Source of the DNA: Apostichopus japonicus
Taxonomy: Eukaryota > Echinodermata > Holothuroidea > Aspidochirotida > Stichopodidae
NCBI RefSeq assembly: GCF_037975245.1
Contig: NC_092563.1
Span: forward strand, 11,583,501 to 11,647,500
Length of the DNA stretch: 64,000 nt
Direction: 5' to 3'
The position numbers and the translations under genes were made by a program. Shown piece after piece: positions 1-11,900 of the stretch; positions within the stretch are counted from its first letter, which is position 1, and each line of letters begins with the position of its first letter. Under the pieces are notes generated by a model. It was not told the origin of the DNA. It made no database searches and worked only from the letters and a program-made list of their open reading frames with translations.

Positions 1-625
1 TTCAATAAAAACTTCCAAATTTCATCATAGCCATTTATGGGCATCTACTGTAGCCACCATTTTGGTTGTTGGCACAGCCATGTGCACATTTTGTCACTGC
101 CAACAAACAGAAAACCAAACCTCATATCAAACTGTACTCATTTTCACACCAAGAAGTGAGCAAATACTAAGCATTTTATTGGCATATGGAAGACGGCCTA
201 AAACATGAAATTCTTTAAATTGCTTCTCCAAGGGTTTTAATCTAATCTGAATTGAAATTGGAAGCAGTGTTTGGTGTTGAGGGCCTAACTTATACATTCA
301 TAATAACTCATTTATAACAACCAGGCTAAAATATCAACTGTAATATGAGAAACTCTCCAATAAGTACATGCAAGTTATGCAACATTAATCATTAAGGCTA
401 TATATTAGTGAAATACATTTCTAGTAAATAACAAATAAGTTATACGGCTCACATCTAGCCGACAAGGTAGTTAGTAATGGACCCTTTACAGCAAGTCTCC
501 GCCAACCTTCTGTGGTCTGTAAACTCTTTGCTTCCCTCGTTTGAGGGGACACTCAAGTATGAAATTATTCATTACTGAAAGTGAACCTTTGTGAAAATAT
601 TTGATTGACCCTCTACCTATTTCAG
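1..625. other. No gene seen; presumed upstream intron of the MATE gene
   Basis: AT-rich sequence with no exon I can support. The exon expected just before 626 in MATE family members, encoding a peptide like CDTLxSQ, is not here, so the 5' exons and promoter must lie left of the window. The stretch ends in a pyrimidine-rich splice acceptor (ctctacctatttcag). Confidence 0.6.
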
Positions 626-817
626 ACCTATGGAAGTGAAAACAAGAAGCAAGTTGGAATTGAACTACAAAAGTCAATATTGTGTGTGCTTGCAGTAATG
701 ATATTGACATTAGTGATATGTCTTAATGCTGAGACCATTCTAGTCTTCCTGGGCCAGGACCCCAAGATCTCAGCACTTGTTGGTGTTTTTCTAACTCTGT
801 ATATTCCTGGTATTCCT
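626..817 (+). CDS. MATE exon a (first in window)
   Basis: 64 codons, phase 0 to phase 0, acceptor ttcag and donor gtaagt at 818. It encodes TYGSENKKQVG...LGQDPKIS...YIPGIP, matching the TYGSQN...QDP region after transmembrane segment 2 of MATE1. The codon before the exon would be read from an exon outside the window. An ATG in the intron at 605 is in frame but is not the start. Confidence 0.93.
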
Positions 818-3800
818 GTAAGTATTGTGTTGGTGTTAAATGCACATATGCAGATGTATTTAACTTTACCTAAAGTTATTGACTTGTTAAAGTCAATGAT
901 GTTTAAAAGTAACATACACAAGTACAGAATAAATTCATCCGTATATGCCTTATATGTATCTATAGTAGCATACACAATGCCTTATATGTATCTATAGTAG
1001 CATACACAATGCCTTATACAGTATGTATCTATAGTAGCATACACAATGCCTTATATGTATCTATAGTAGCATACACAATGCCTTATATGTATCTATGTGG
1101 CATCCACAATGTTTGTTCAAGCCATCTACATTTTGCTTAAAAGCCTACAGCATCTTCTGACAAGATGTTTGTTGCTGCAGGAATAAATTTTGTTTGTTTG
1201 TATTATCATAGTTTCTGTTCTCTCTGCAGTAGAACTCATAGAAGCTAACTCTGCTTCATCTTAGCTATATTCAGTCTTGACAAAATGCTCATGTGTCTAG
1301 GTTTTGCTTCCTGCACCTCCCATCTGGTTGTCACTAGTACTTAATCAAATGCCATTGTGACATTGTGCCCAGTGTAAGAAAATGCACATGTTTAAATCCC
1401 TACTTCCTTTGCATTAGTGTTTGACACAGTATAAGGGGTTTACTGAGAGCATAGCAACAATTAACTGACATTAATAATTTACTTTGGAGCATTTGAACTA
1501 AAGTTGCTTTAACCTAGATCAAGATCCCTGTCTGTTAGATCAAGTGTTATCCAGTTTTGATAATTCAACCATCATTTTTTAACAATACTGGAGATGCATT
1601 TCTCCAATTAAATGTTAGTTTTGTAAGTTCAGTTTATAGTTGTGTATGCTTAAAGCTGCAAAAAGGTCACAAATGCACAGAAGGGTAATAGCTGAAGCAC
1701 ATGATTGTACCAACTGTCACATTTTGAAATAAATGGAAATACCCAGTAGTGTAGGAAACTTTATCATTGGATGTCACCATATCAATAGCTCTGATCCCTA
1801 CTGTACATGTCTACAGAGCTGTCCAGCTATTCTGCACTCTAATATTATTAAAACATTATAATTGTTAGTTAAGAGATTCTCCCAAATCTTTAAACAGCTA
1901 GGGTTTGGCAAAATCATGGGAGACAGTATCTTTTAAAACCAAAATCAGTGTTTTTTCCTTCAAAATGTGTAATCAACCTGATTGTATGTTATGTTTTTAT
2001 TGTAGGCAGACATACTTGGTATGGTCCTGGTGAAATACCTCCAGTGTCAGTCTATATTGTTACCAATTGTCGCCATCCTAATCATCGTTAACATCATCAA
2101 TGTTGGCATGCACTACCTGTTCATGATTGTCTTAGAAATGGGCCTGAGGTAAGTATAGAATTAATGCATTGTGTCTAATTCATTACACTATTCATATTGT
2201 ATGAACACATTGGCACCACAGAAGATTTTGAAAGCCACTGGCTTTATTTAATTATAATTAAATTTATTAAATAACTAGTGTGCCAAGATTTGTCAAGTCT
2301 GCAGTATTAACACTTTTTCAGCCTACAGTACATTACATCATTCCAATCATTGAGTATTATTCACATTCAGACAAATGTGTTCGTTGAGGTATGCCTTAAG
2401 GTTTCTTTTAGGAACACCCCCCCTCCCCACCCTGATACTCTTTCAAAAGACAATGATGGTTTATAATCAATCATTATAATTTGTTCTTGCCACAGAGGTT
2501 CTCCATTGGCATTGGTCACTACAATGTATTCACTGGTCTTTCTTCTGATTGCCTATATCTATTTCAAAGGAATATACAAAACCACATGGTCAGGTAAGGC
2601 ATACTTGCCACTCATCTACTGCCCTTCTTCATCTCTACTTCTCTTTTGGTAGTTGCATTAAATTCTATCATTAATTTTACAAGGTCCAGAACATTCCTTC
2701 TTTCACATTTATGGTGAGCCAAAGTCTTGCTGTCCTTCTGTATTTAACAATTTGTGACCTTGTTACTATGGTGATAGTAGTAAGGACATAGCAATATGAA
2801 AAAAATGCCTCATTATATATATTCAGACTGAATAGTGTGACTGTTGCAAACCAGCTATAACATCATACTTCTAAGATAAGTTTCCTATTGGTAGTTGTAA
2901 AGATAAGAAGATGTAAGTGATATATCACACAAACAGGTACTTATATGATAGTGATCATATGACAGTGCTTATTATGGCCTGATTATCTCTTGAGTTTAAC
3001 ATTCTGGCCTCATTTATGTTCATTGCCAGAAACTTCATGATTTAATATCTAACATTTTGTTTACATTTAAAATTAAGGTTGGTCTAGGAAGTGTCTTGAA
3101 GGCTGGGGAAAATTTTACAAGCTCGGTGTTGCAGGTTCGCTTATGGTCAGTTTTGAATGGTGGAGTTTTGAGATTGGATTATTTCTGGCTGGTAAGTTGG
3201 GTGAACTTTATCGCAAGTAGTTAATTGGCAGTACATCAGATGTCATACTCAATTATAATATTTGTTAATAGAGTTTGAGTTTTAAGGTGCTCAGTATTTG
3301 TATGATATAATATATATATATATATATATAAAGTATATATATATATATATATATATATGTTGATACTAGTTGAGACTAGTGGAACACTAGTAGTTGTAAC
3401 TCGGAGTTTCGCACGTTATAGCGATCGTCAGACAACTGGTAGCTTCAAGTTATGCTCCATGAATACATAGGATCCTCGTCGGGATTACCGGGGATTATAC
3501 GGTTGTTGGTGTGTTGTTCTGCCGGTGTATTCTCTCGAGGAGGATGACGAGCACCACCCAGCACATACGGAGAATTTCAGGTTCAAAAGCAAGAAGTGCC
3601 CACCGCAGATCGAAGAACTGAAGCTGTTCGAGGACGACTTGCTCCGTATGATCGAGAACGTGAAGTTCAAAAAAGTCATCAACCAATTCCAAGACAAACT
3701 CAGAAAAGACGTCTGCAGGATCAAGAAATCTACCAAACTGCTCATCCCTGCCGAGAAAACCAGAAACCTGTACGAGATAGACACCCAACTACACGATAAA

Positions 3801-5909
3801 CTCCTCAGGCAACACATCACAAAGAATTACCAGACGACCTCCAGTGCACCTGTCAACAGAATCACCGCCGAAGCCAGAACCATCGCCGAGAAACTAGGGA
3901 TCGACAACCGCATGGAATCAATGGCCACCAAGCAAGCCTTCATCACCCTGAAAGACCACAAGGACAACTTTGAGAACAACCTACCATGCAGGCTCATCAA
4001 CCCGGCAAAGAGCGAAACAGGTCTCATAAGCAAGGCCATCCTAGACAGAATAAACAACGCCATAAGAATCGCCACGAAAGTTAACCAATGGAGGAACACG
4101 TCATCCGTCATCGAATGGTTCAAGAACATACAAGACAAAGAGAAATACACCTTCATCAGCTTCGACATCGTTGAATTCTACCCCTCCATAAAAAGAAGCC
4201 TACTGGAAAAAGCCTTAACTATGGCTAAGGAACACACCCACATCTCCAACCAAGACGTACAGATCATAATGCACTCCAGGAAGTCACTCCTATTTGACAA
4301 CGGCACACCTTGGATGAAGAAAGGACACAACGACCTCTTTGATGTCACCATGGGCAGCTACGGTGGGGCCTAGGTATGCAAGCTCGTAGGACTCTTCATC
4401 CTAAACACACTAGCAAGAGAATATGGGAAGGAATACATCGGGCTATACAGGGACGACGGTCTAGCAGCCTTCAAAAACACCAACGGAAGTAAAGCAGACC
4501 GGATAAGAAAACACCTGATCAGCTTATTCAAAGAACTGGGGCTCAACATCACCATCGACTGCAACCTGAAGATCACCAACTTCCTCGACGTAACATTCAA
4601 CCTCAACACCGGAAAACACTACCCTTACAGGAAGCCCAACGACTACCCAGTGTACACCCACAGGAAATCCAACCACCCACCCAACATCATCAGGTCCCTA
4701 CCAGCCTCAATCAGCAGACGTATCTCCGCCATCTCCCACGACGAGGAGATCTTTAAGAAAGCCGCACCAGCCTACGAGGAAGCACCCAAGTCAAGTAATT
4801 ACACCGAGGGTCTCTCATACATCGCCCACCAACCAACCAAGAACAACTGAAACAGAAGTCGCAACATCATCTGGTTCAACCCACCTTTTAGCAGCAACGT
4901 AGCCACGAACATAGGAGGCACATTCCTGAAACTCATCAACAAACACTTCCCGAAGACATCGAAACTGCACAAGATATTCAACAGAAACACTGTGAAAGTC
5001 AGTTACAGTTGCATGCCCAACATCGCCAGCATCATCAAAGGACACAACAAACGTATATCTGCCACCCTCACATCGAAAGAAAAGGAAGCCTACAACTGCC
5101 GAAAAAAGGACACATGCCCACTAAATGGAAACTGCCAGGCATCTAACATCATATACAAGGCCGAAGTGAAAACCACCGACAACTGCAAGACATACATAGG
5201 CCTAACGGAACCCCCTTTCAAGCTCAGATACAGTAACCACAAGATGTCGCTCAACCACGAAAAACACCAAAACGCAACGGAACTCTCGAAGCACATCTGG
5301 CAGCTGAAACAGAACAACCAGCCATTCACTATCAATTGGTCGATCGCCAGCAGAGCCAAAGCCTACAGTAACGAGTCGAAGCGGTGCAACCTCTGTCTCA
5401 CTGAAAAACTCATCATTATCAACGCAGACAAACGGACCCTCCTGAACAAACGCCCAGAGCTCATATCGAAGTGTCGCCACGAAAACAAGTTCTACATAAA
5501 CAACTCCAGTCCAACCACCAAACACCGTCAAGGGAACCACACACAACTAAGGAGCGAGCACCGAAGGAAGGCAAAAAGCCCCAACAACAGAACGGACGCA
5601 AAAGAGAATACACCAACAGCCGAACACCGAAGAAAGTCTTACAAACCCACCAACAGAACGGACGCAAAAGAGAATACACTGGCAGAACAATACACCAACA
5701 ACCGTATAATCCCCGGTAATCCCGACGAGGATCCTATATATTCATAGAGCATAACTTGAAGCTACCAGTTGTCTGACGATCGCTATAACGCACGAAACTC
5801 CGAGTTACAACTACTAGTGTTCCACTAGTCTCAACTAGTATCAACATATATTCCGCTCTGTCCACTGGACATAGAGCACTCTGCGCCAAGATAGACGCCA
5901 ACCAACCAA

Positions 5910-5951
<42 letters not shown>

Positions 5952-8900
5952 ATAATTTTCCAAACATGTAAGTTTGAACAGCAGACTCTTCACTGTTCAT
6001 ACATCACACTGTCCAGCTCTAATGCGAAGAATGTTGGCACGTAGGCTTCTCTAACGTTTACAATCGGACAGTTCTGTGAAGCCTAAGCTTCTCGGTACTA
6101 CATTCTGCTCTGACATCGATTCCGGCAAGTTTCATCTTTCGATGATCCAAATACTTTTCAAGCTTCCTTTTACTGTAAAGTTGATCCATCGGTTGTATGT
6201 GTACGTAATATATACAGTAAAAGGAAATCACCTGTGCTTGTACACCCGAAAGTGTAGTTGCTGCGGTAATGGGAGTGCTAACTTCAAGTTGTTGTTTTGC
6301 CTATTTGCCTGTGCTACGTCATTCACCAAATTGATGAGGTCGAACAAACAGTGCTTTGGTGAGAAACTGGTGAATTTGAGAACCACATTTCTACAAGAAG
6401 AAATTGTCAAATGGGGTCCGTTTTCACATGGTTAGAAAGAGAAAAATTGGAACTATGAGGAAGACGTATCCAAATCTTCCACCAGACAATTCCTTTATAA
6501 GCTTGGACTGGTTGGTGCTTCCCACACAATTGGATGTTCTACAGTCTATTCATTATGCCAGCGTCACACTGTCCTGAACTTGACACCAGATGGACACACG
6601 ATAAAGAAAATGTTCAAATTCGGCTCTGATCGTAAAAACATCAGGCCATTCGTGACAGCATCTTAAGCCATCGTATGACTGCCGCTGTAGTTTTTCAGAC
6701 TCTGGTAGCAACTTCGTGAGCGGTTGCAAAATCTTTGGCATGCCAAAAACATGCCGGAAGACCTTGCGAAGGTTCATTTTCGTGTTGAATTCGTGTGTCC
6801 ATTTTGCCCTTCGTAAGGCCATGGTGAGGGCATCTTATCAAATTGTGTAATCTTCGTTTTTTCTTTGTGTGATCATCGGTGCCATCGGGCATTTTCGCCT
6901 CACGAAGACAATACGAGGGAAACAAGAAGCTGCTCGATTGTCTTATGAAGGCAACACGACTATGTGAGCTCTCACAATGCCGTCGTGAAACCATCGTATT
7001 ATAGTACGATGACATCGAGATGGGACCAGTGTCGGTGAAGACAGCCGAATTTGAGAACCTCAAGTGTCCTTAATTATATTTAATGCCCATATTAATTCTA
7101 TTTTATAATGCCCGTATTAATTATAAAATAGAATTAATATAGGCATATGAAGCTGCATGATGATTGGCTGAGAATTAATGCCAGTATTAAAAGAATTAAT
7201 ACCGGTTAAAATTTTAATTCCTATGGACATATCAATAATTATTTCCCGTACGGCCTACCATAATCGTGTGGCCTTCTTGTGGTGAACTACATAATCGAAA
7301 TGCACATCTTTGTGTTGCCTTCTTGTGTGGTTCAGGTGCCATCGTGTGACCATCTGTAGGCATCGTACTTGCTTCGACTGTTGATTGGCTGTTGACCTAG
7401 TTTGGGGCCATCTTCGTGCGAAATTTAAAATTCCATATTCATATGGCCATCTGGTTTCAATTTCGGAACAGAGTGACGCTTGCATAAGTCATACTTTATT
7501 ATTAGCATCTTACACTTTACATCTGCACCAAGGAGCTGCAAATATTCAAGTCTGTGTATAAATGTCTTCAAAAGGTTTTAGCTGGAATCATAGTTTATGC
7601 TTTTAAAGATTGGTGCAAATATCTTGATAAACTTTTGATAGTTTAAACAGTTTTAATAGTTACACTTGCAACAAAGTTGCATATCTCATTGCTAGCAAAA
7701 ACTGATTTCAAATGAACAGTTCTTTAATAGACTTTAAACCATGTGTCCTTTGATCTTGGTTCCCATGGAACCAAAACACAAGAAACAAGGGTTCACCATA
7801 GGGTACCTTCCCACCAAGTTTGAAGAGAATCAGGCTACCGTTAAGGAGGAGTTTTTGACATAAATGTGCCAAGAATATACATTTGATCTTTAACCACATG
7901 CCCTTTGTTCTCAGTTCCCATGGCAACCACATTTTGATAGTATGTGACATTTTCCTGATACCTGTGTAGGTTCCATGTCAATTCAATGTTTCCCCTTGGA
8001 ACTATAGCACGCCGTTTAGGACACACACACATTTTGACCCCACCATGGGTGACTTCGAGAGAAGCTACTCTGGAATTCAACCATTACCATCACAACTGCT
8101 GCAATGGCAATTGACATAGCTGTATGTGGCCCAACTGGCGAAGGAACTACAGTATCTCATTCTGCCTATGGTAGCGATGAGATAATAAAGTGCCAGCACA
8201 TGGTTATAAGTAACAACGAAAGATGACATTTGGTGATCAATGTAAAGCCATCAAAAGTTATCAGAGAGTTTTAAATCATCAAATCCTCTTGTTTTTATCT
8301 ATGCAGGTCTTATAGGGGAAACTGCCATTGGTGTCCAGTCTGTACTGTTACATTTAATCTCTGCTGCATACATGGTAAGTCATCATATCCATACACTTGT
8401 GTCAGCATGAAAAAGTATAAATACTAAATATAAGGTTTTAGCAACTCAAGTTAGTGACATGATAAGCTTCTATGAACTTTATGAGTTATGTGGTTCCACA
8501 TTTGCGATAGCATAAAGGCTACCGCTAAAGTGGTAGCTTTCAAGGGCAATTTCAGGTCAACAGAAATCAAAGTCTTTATACCCATAGAAAACATGATAAC
8601 TTGGATAAACCTTAAAGGGTGTGAAGACTCGCCAACAAAGAAACGTTTCATGCCGTTAATCTGACCTAGTTTCGAATGAGGTGTAACAGGAGTGTTAGAC
8701 ACCACCATCGATCCAAGAAAATACACACACAGCTTGCTGCAGTTGGTAATTAGACACTAGTGTAGATTCAATACATACAGCTACAGTCAATACCACACAG
8801 TGTACATAGCAGTGATGGACATCTCAGATCTAGATAAAAGATAACAAGGTATCACGTTTCATTACTGTCTGCATTGTGTAGCGACAAGAAGAAAACGTCA

Positions 8901-11900
8901 TTTGCAAGCAATGGAAAGTTAACTTTTTCAGAGTGCGGCACGCCGTTTGGGGCGAGTCTTCAATGCCTCTAAGGTAGCATACACTCATTAAAAGCCCCAT
9001 TGACCTACACACTAAATCACAAAAGTATTGTGGTCTCTAAGTCTAGATAGAAGTTCTCACTAGCTAAACGCTACCCAACACTAGATAGCTGACAAGTTGG
9101 CCTTTCATGGCACCATCAATTTTCTGTATCATGACCATGCAGATTTTTTTCGCTATCAGAGCCTGAACTTTTTGTCACTTGTAAACAAACCTCTTCACTC
9201 AGTAGTAAACAATTTTTGTACACTGCTCCTGGGAGACCTAAAGGGGCCTAAAATTGCCTCAATTGACCCAATGCTTGCACCACATATGTACTCTCATTCA
9301 TGCTCTTAAACATGCAAACCACAGAAATACAGATCCTGATTAATAACATATCAAAAAAGATGTTCTCCTACTGTATTTTGGCAATTTTCCCGAAAAAAAA
9401 TTGAAGTCCAACTTCAAACACTTATGTGCAGTGCTGCATTAAATGTTATCACATAAAAATGGTTAGGAATCACAACATTGTTTTCTTTCTGTCCCCCTTT
9501 GAGGTGTGAGTGCTTATGTCTGCCTGTGTGTTTGGTGTGTGGCAGGCAGAATTGAATGTTGCATAAAGACTTTTATCCTACTGGTTAATATGCCTCTTGG
9601 GAATGTCTTGATTTTTGACTATATTATCCTTTTATGAATTCTTTCTTAATAAGTTTAATGGTCTTGATATTGTGTGAAACAACATTTAAAGGAACAGCAT
9701 TTTGGGTACAAGGCAAGGTATAGTGCAATATAGGTTTCAAAATAAGCGAGAAGAGAATCTAGTTTTTGCAGTCCTGTATGACAAGAAATATGATGTGAAA
9801 ATAAAATAGAAGTATGATTCCATTGATTGCCTTGATTTGATGCAAGCTTCTCAAAGTCAGGAAACTTGCCATTATTTGTAGATTTGAATGTTATCCATTG
9901 TTAACTGTGATTTAACATGAGCATCAGCAATAGTAGTAGGCTGTTTAGAACATTTAACATTAATTGCAAAAGGACACAATTTTAGTAAAATTCAAGGTTA
10001 ATGTACTACAAACTTTGTGACAAGTGATATAGTGATGATATACTTGGATTGATGCTGATATAGAATCACAATCCATGTTCTTCCTTGTACATTTGTCATT
10101 ACATAAACATCCTCATATGGATGGGTACAATGAACACAGAACTATCCTGAATATTTGAGCTATTTGAAATAGTGATTACTAAGTGTATTTTCCCTATTCA
10201 TTCACTTTCAGATTCCACTTGGTGTCAGCATTTCCGCTAGCATCCGGGTTGGTAACAGTTTAGGTGCTAATCAACCAAACAAAGCTATTCTTGTCTCATT
10301 TTCTGCTTTGCTTGTATGTTGTAAGTAATGTTGTGTAAAAACACGAAATCTTTTACTACTTAGACTTTATGCAATAATCCAAAGGATGAATAATAAAAGG
10401 GTTTAGTGCTAGGATACTGTTTTAATGTGATATTCAGTCTGGATGGAAAATGTTGAATGCAAGGTGCACTGCTTTGTTGCTAGATTTTTGTGTTTATTAA
10501 ATAGGTATGATATCTTGATTATTCCTATTTGCTTAAAATGAGTTTGGTTTATGAATGGTAACCCATCAATTGCATTATAAATGTATGTATTTGTATGTAT
10601 GTATTTTAGATCCTCCTGCAAGCAGGAACTTGCAAAGGAGCCATCATTGGCTTATCAAAGTAGCAAGCTGACCCAAGTCAGTCTCTTATTGTAATGCTGG
10701 TTGGCCATAGCTTGATACTTGGATAATGTATCCATAGAGAGGAACAGACAGGTACTCATACATGAGCGAGATTAGAAGTAGTTAAAACAAGGTATAAGTG
10801 TCTTCCGGACACTTAATTGCAGGGTTATATTTGAACCATTTAGTGTGTAGATTGACTTGCGCTGGTTTATCCCTCAGACAGACTTCACATCCATGGAAAA
10901 TCAGTGATGTTTCCTCAATTGGTTTGACACAAGAATTTCTAATTTTGTCTTAGGAAAGTACAAATTTCTGTTATGCAATTAATTTGACTAGTAGTGATAT
11001 TTATATTCTCTTTTAATGCTAGGGATTTTTGCTGTTGTGGAAGCTATTGTTTTCTCCACCCTCAAGAACAAGTTGGGGTACATTTTCACTGATGACCAGT
11101 AAGTATTTTTAACTTTGATATTTTAGTGGTTTTATGCACGCATTGTAAATACAGAAAGTGGTCCTCACTGATTTAGTTAATATTAAATAGTAACATGATT
11201 TTCTATAGTAAACTTGACTGAACCAGGTGTGAAAGAAAATAGATGTGTGTCTGTGAGATCATAGATGAAAATTAATGTGATAAAAATCATCAAAACATTA
11301 ATCAGGAATGGGATTGAGCAAAGTTTGATTGATCTCGTTGATTATCATCAGATATAAAATCATGAAGGTAAGTGTGTGTATATGTTATAAACATTGAAAG
11401 AAGCCTTTTGCTTCTTGTGGAAGTGAAAGGTCATTTGTTGGCACCAGAGATAAAATATTTATTGCATATATTGGTAAACATGGTACATCCAGAATGAAAG
11501 CTTGAACCAACCTCATGGATATGCTGATGCTCCACATTGAGAAGAAGTGTGTTGTTTTTGGTGTAGGTCAAAGGTTATTTTTGTGGTCACCCAGAGGTGA
11601 AAATGTGAAAACTTGTTGAAACAGATTTTGTATGTACAGGTTTAATTTACCTAAAATTGTTGCCAATCATCAATTGCAATTATGGTACAAAAAAGTGCAT
11701 GAGAATAGGATCATGGGTGTCAAAGGTCAAATGAAGTTATTCTGAACCAAAAGGAGGAGGAGGATGATTAAAACCTGCAATTCATGCAGAGATTTGCTGC
11801 CACTCAATGGTCATTTGATATCAGTCAAGCAAAGAACAACCTGTGGATGCCTTTGAAGGTTTAGAAGGGAACATGAAGGTATTTGATTCCTTAAGTTGCA

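Larger units (their letters stand above)
3355..5850 (+). mobile_element. Penelope-like element PLE1 with inverted terminal repeats
   Basis: A Penelope-like retroelement (reverse transcriptase plus GIY-YIG endonuclease) on the + strand in MATE intron d/e. It is bounded by about 180-bp inverted terminal repeats (3355-3535 and 5669-5850), each with a hammerhead ribozyme motif. The ORF is open from about 3525 to 5747 except for two in-frame stops, which suggests fairly recent insertion. Compared with full PLE proteins the N terminus is missing: coding sequence begins directly inside the left repeat. The copy is therefore 5'-truncated or internally deleted. Confidence 0.93.
5951..8306. other. Intron sequence right of PLE1, unclassified repeats
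   Basis: No exon supported. It contains two strong hairpins (6164-6226, 7089-7140). It also has many short motifs of the type ccatcgt/cgatgg between 6650 and 7480, and two related stretches near 7740 and 7895 (ccctttgttctcagttccc-like followed by atggcaacca). These look like old transposon remnants that I cannot assign. Confidence 0.5.

Noticed and set aside
6076-6435. 119-residue open frame with CSCCGNG
   Set aside because: No recognisable family; lies in repeat-rich intron and overlaps a hairpin, so probably fortuitous.
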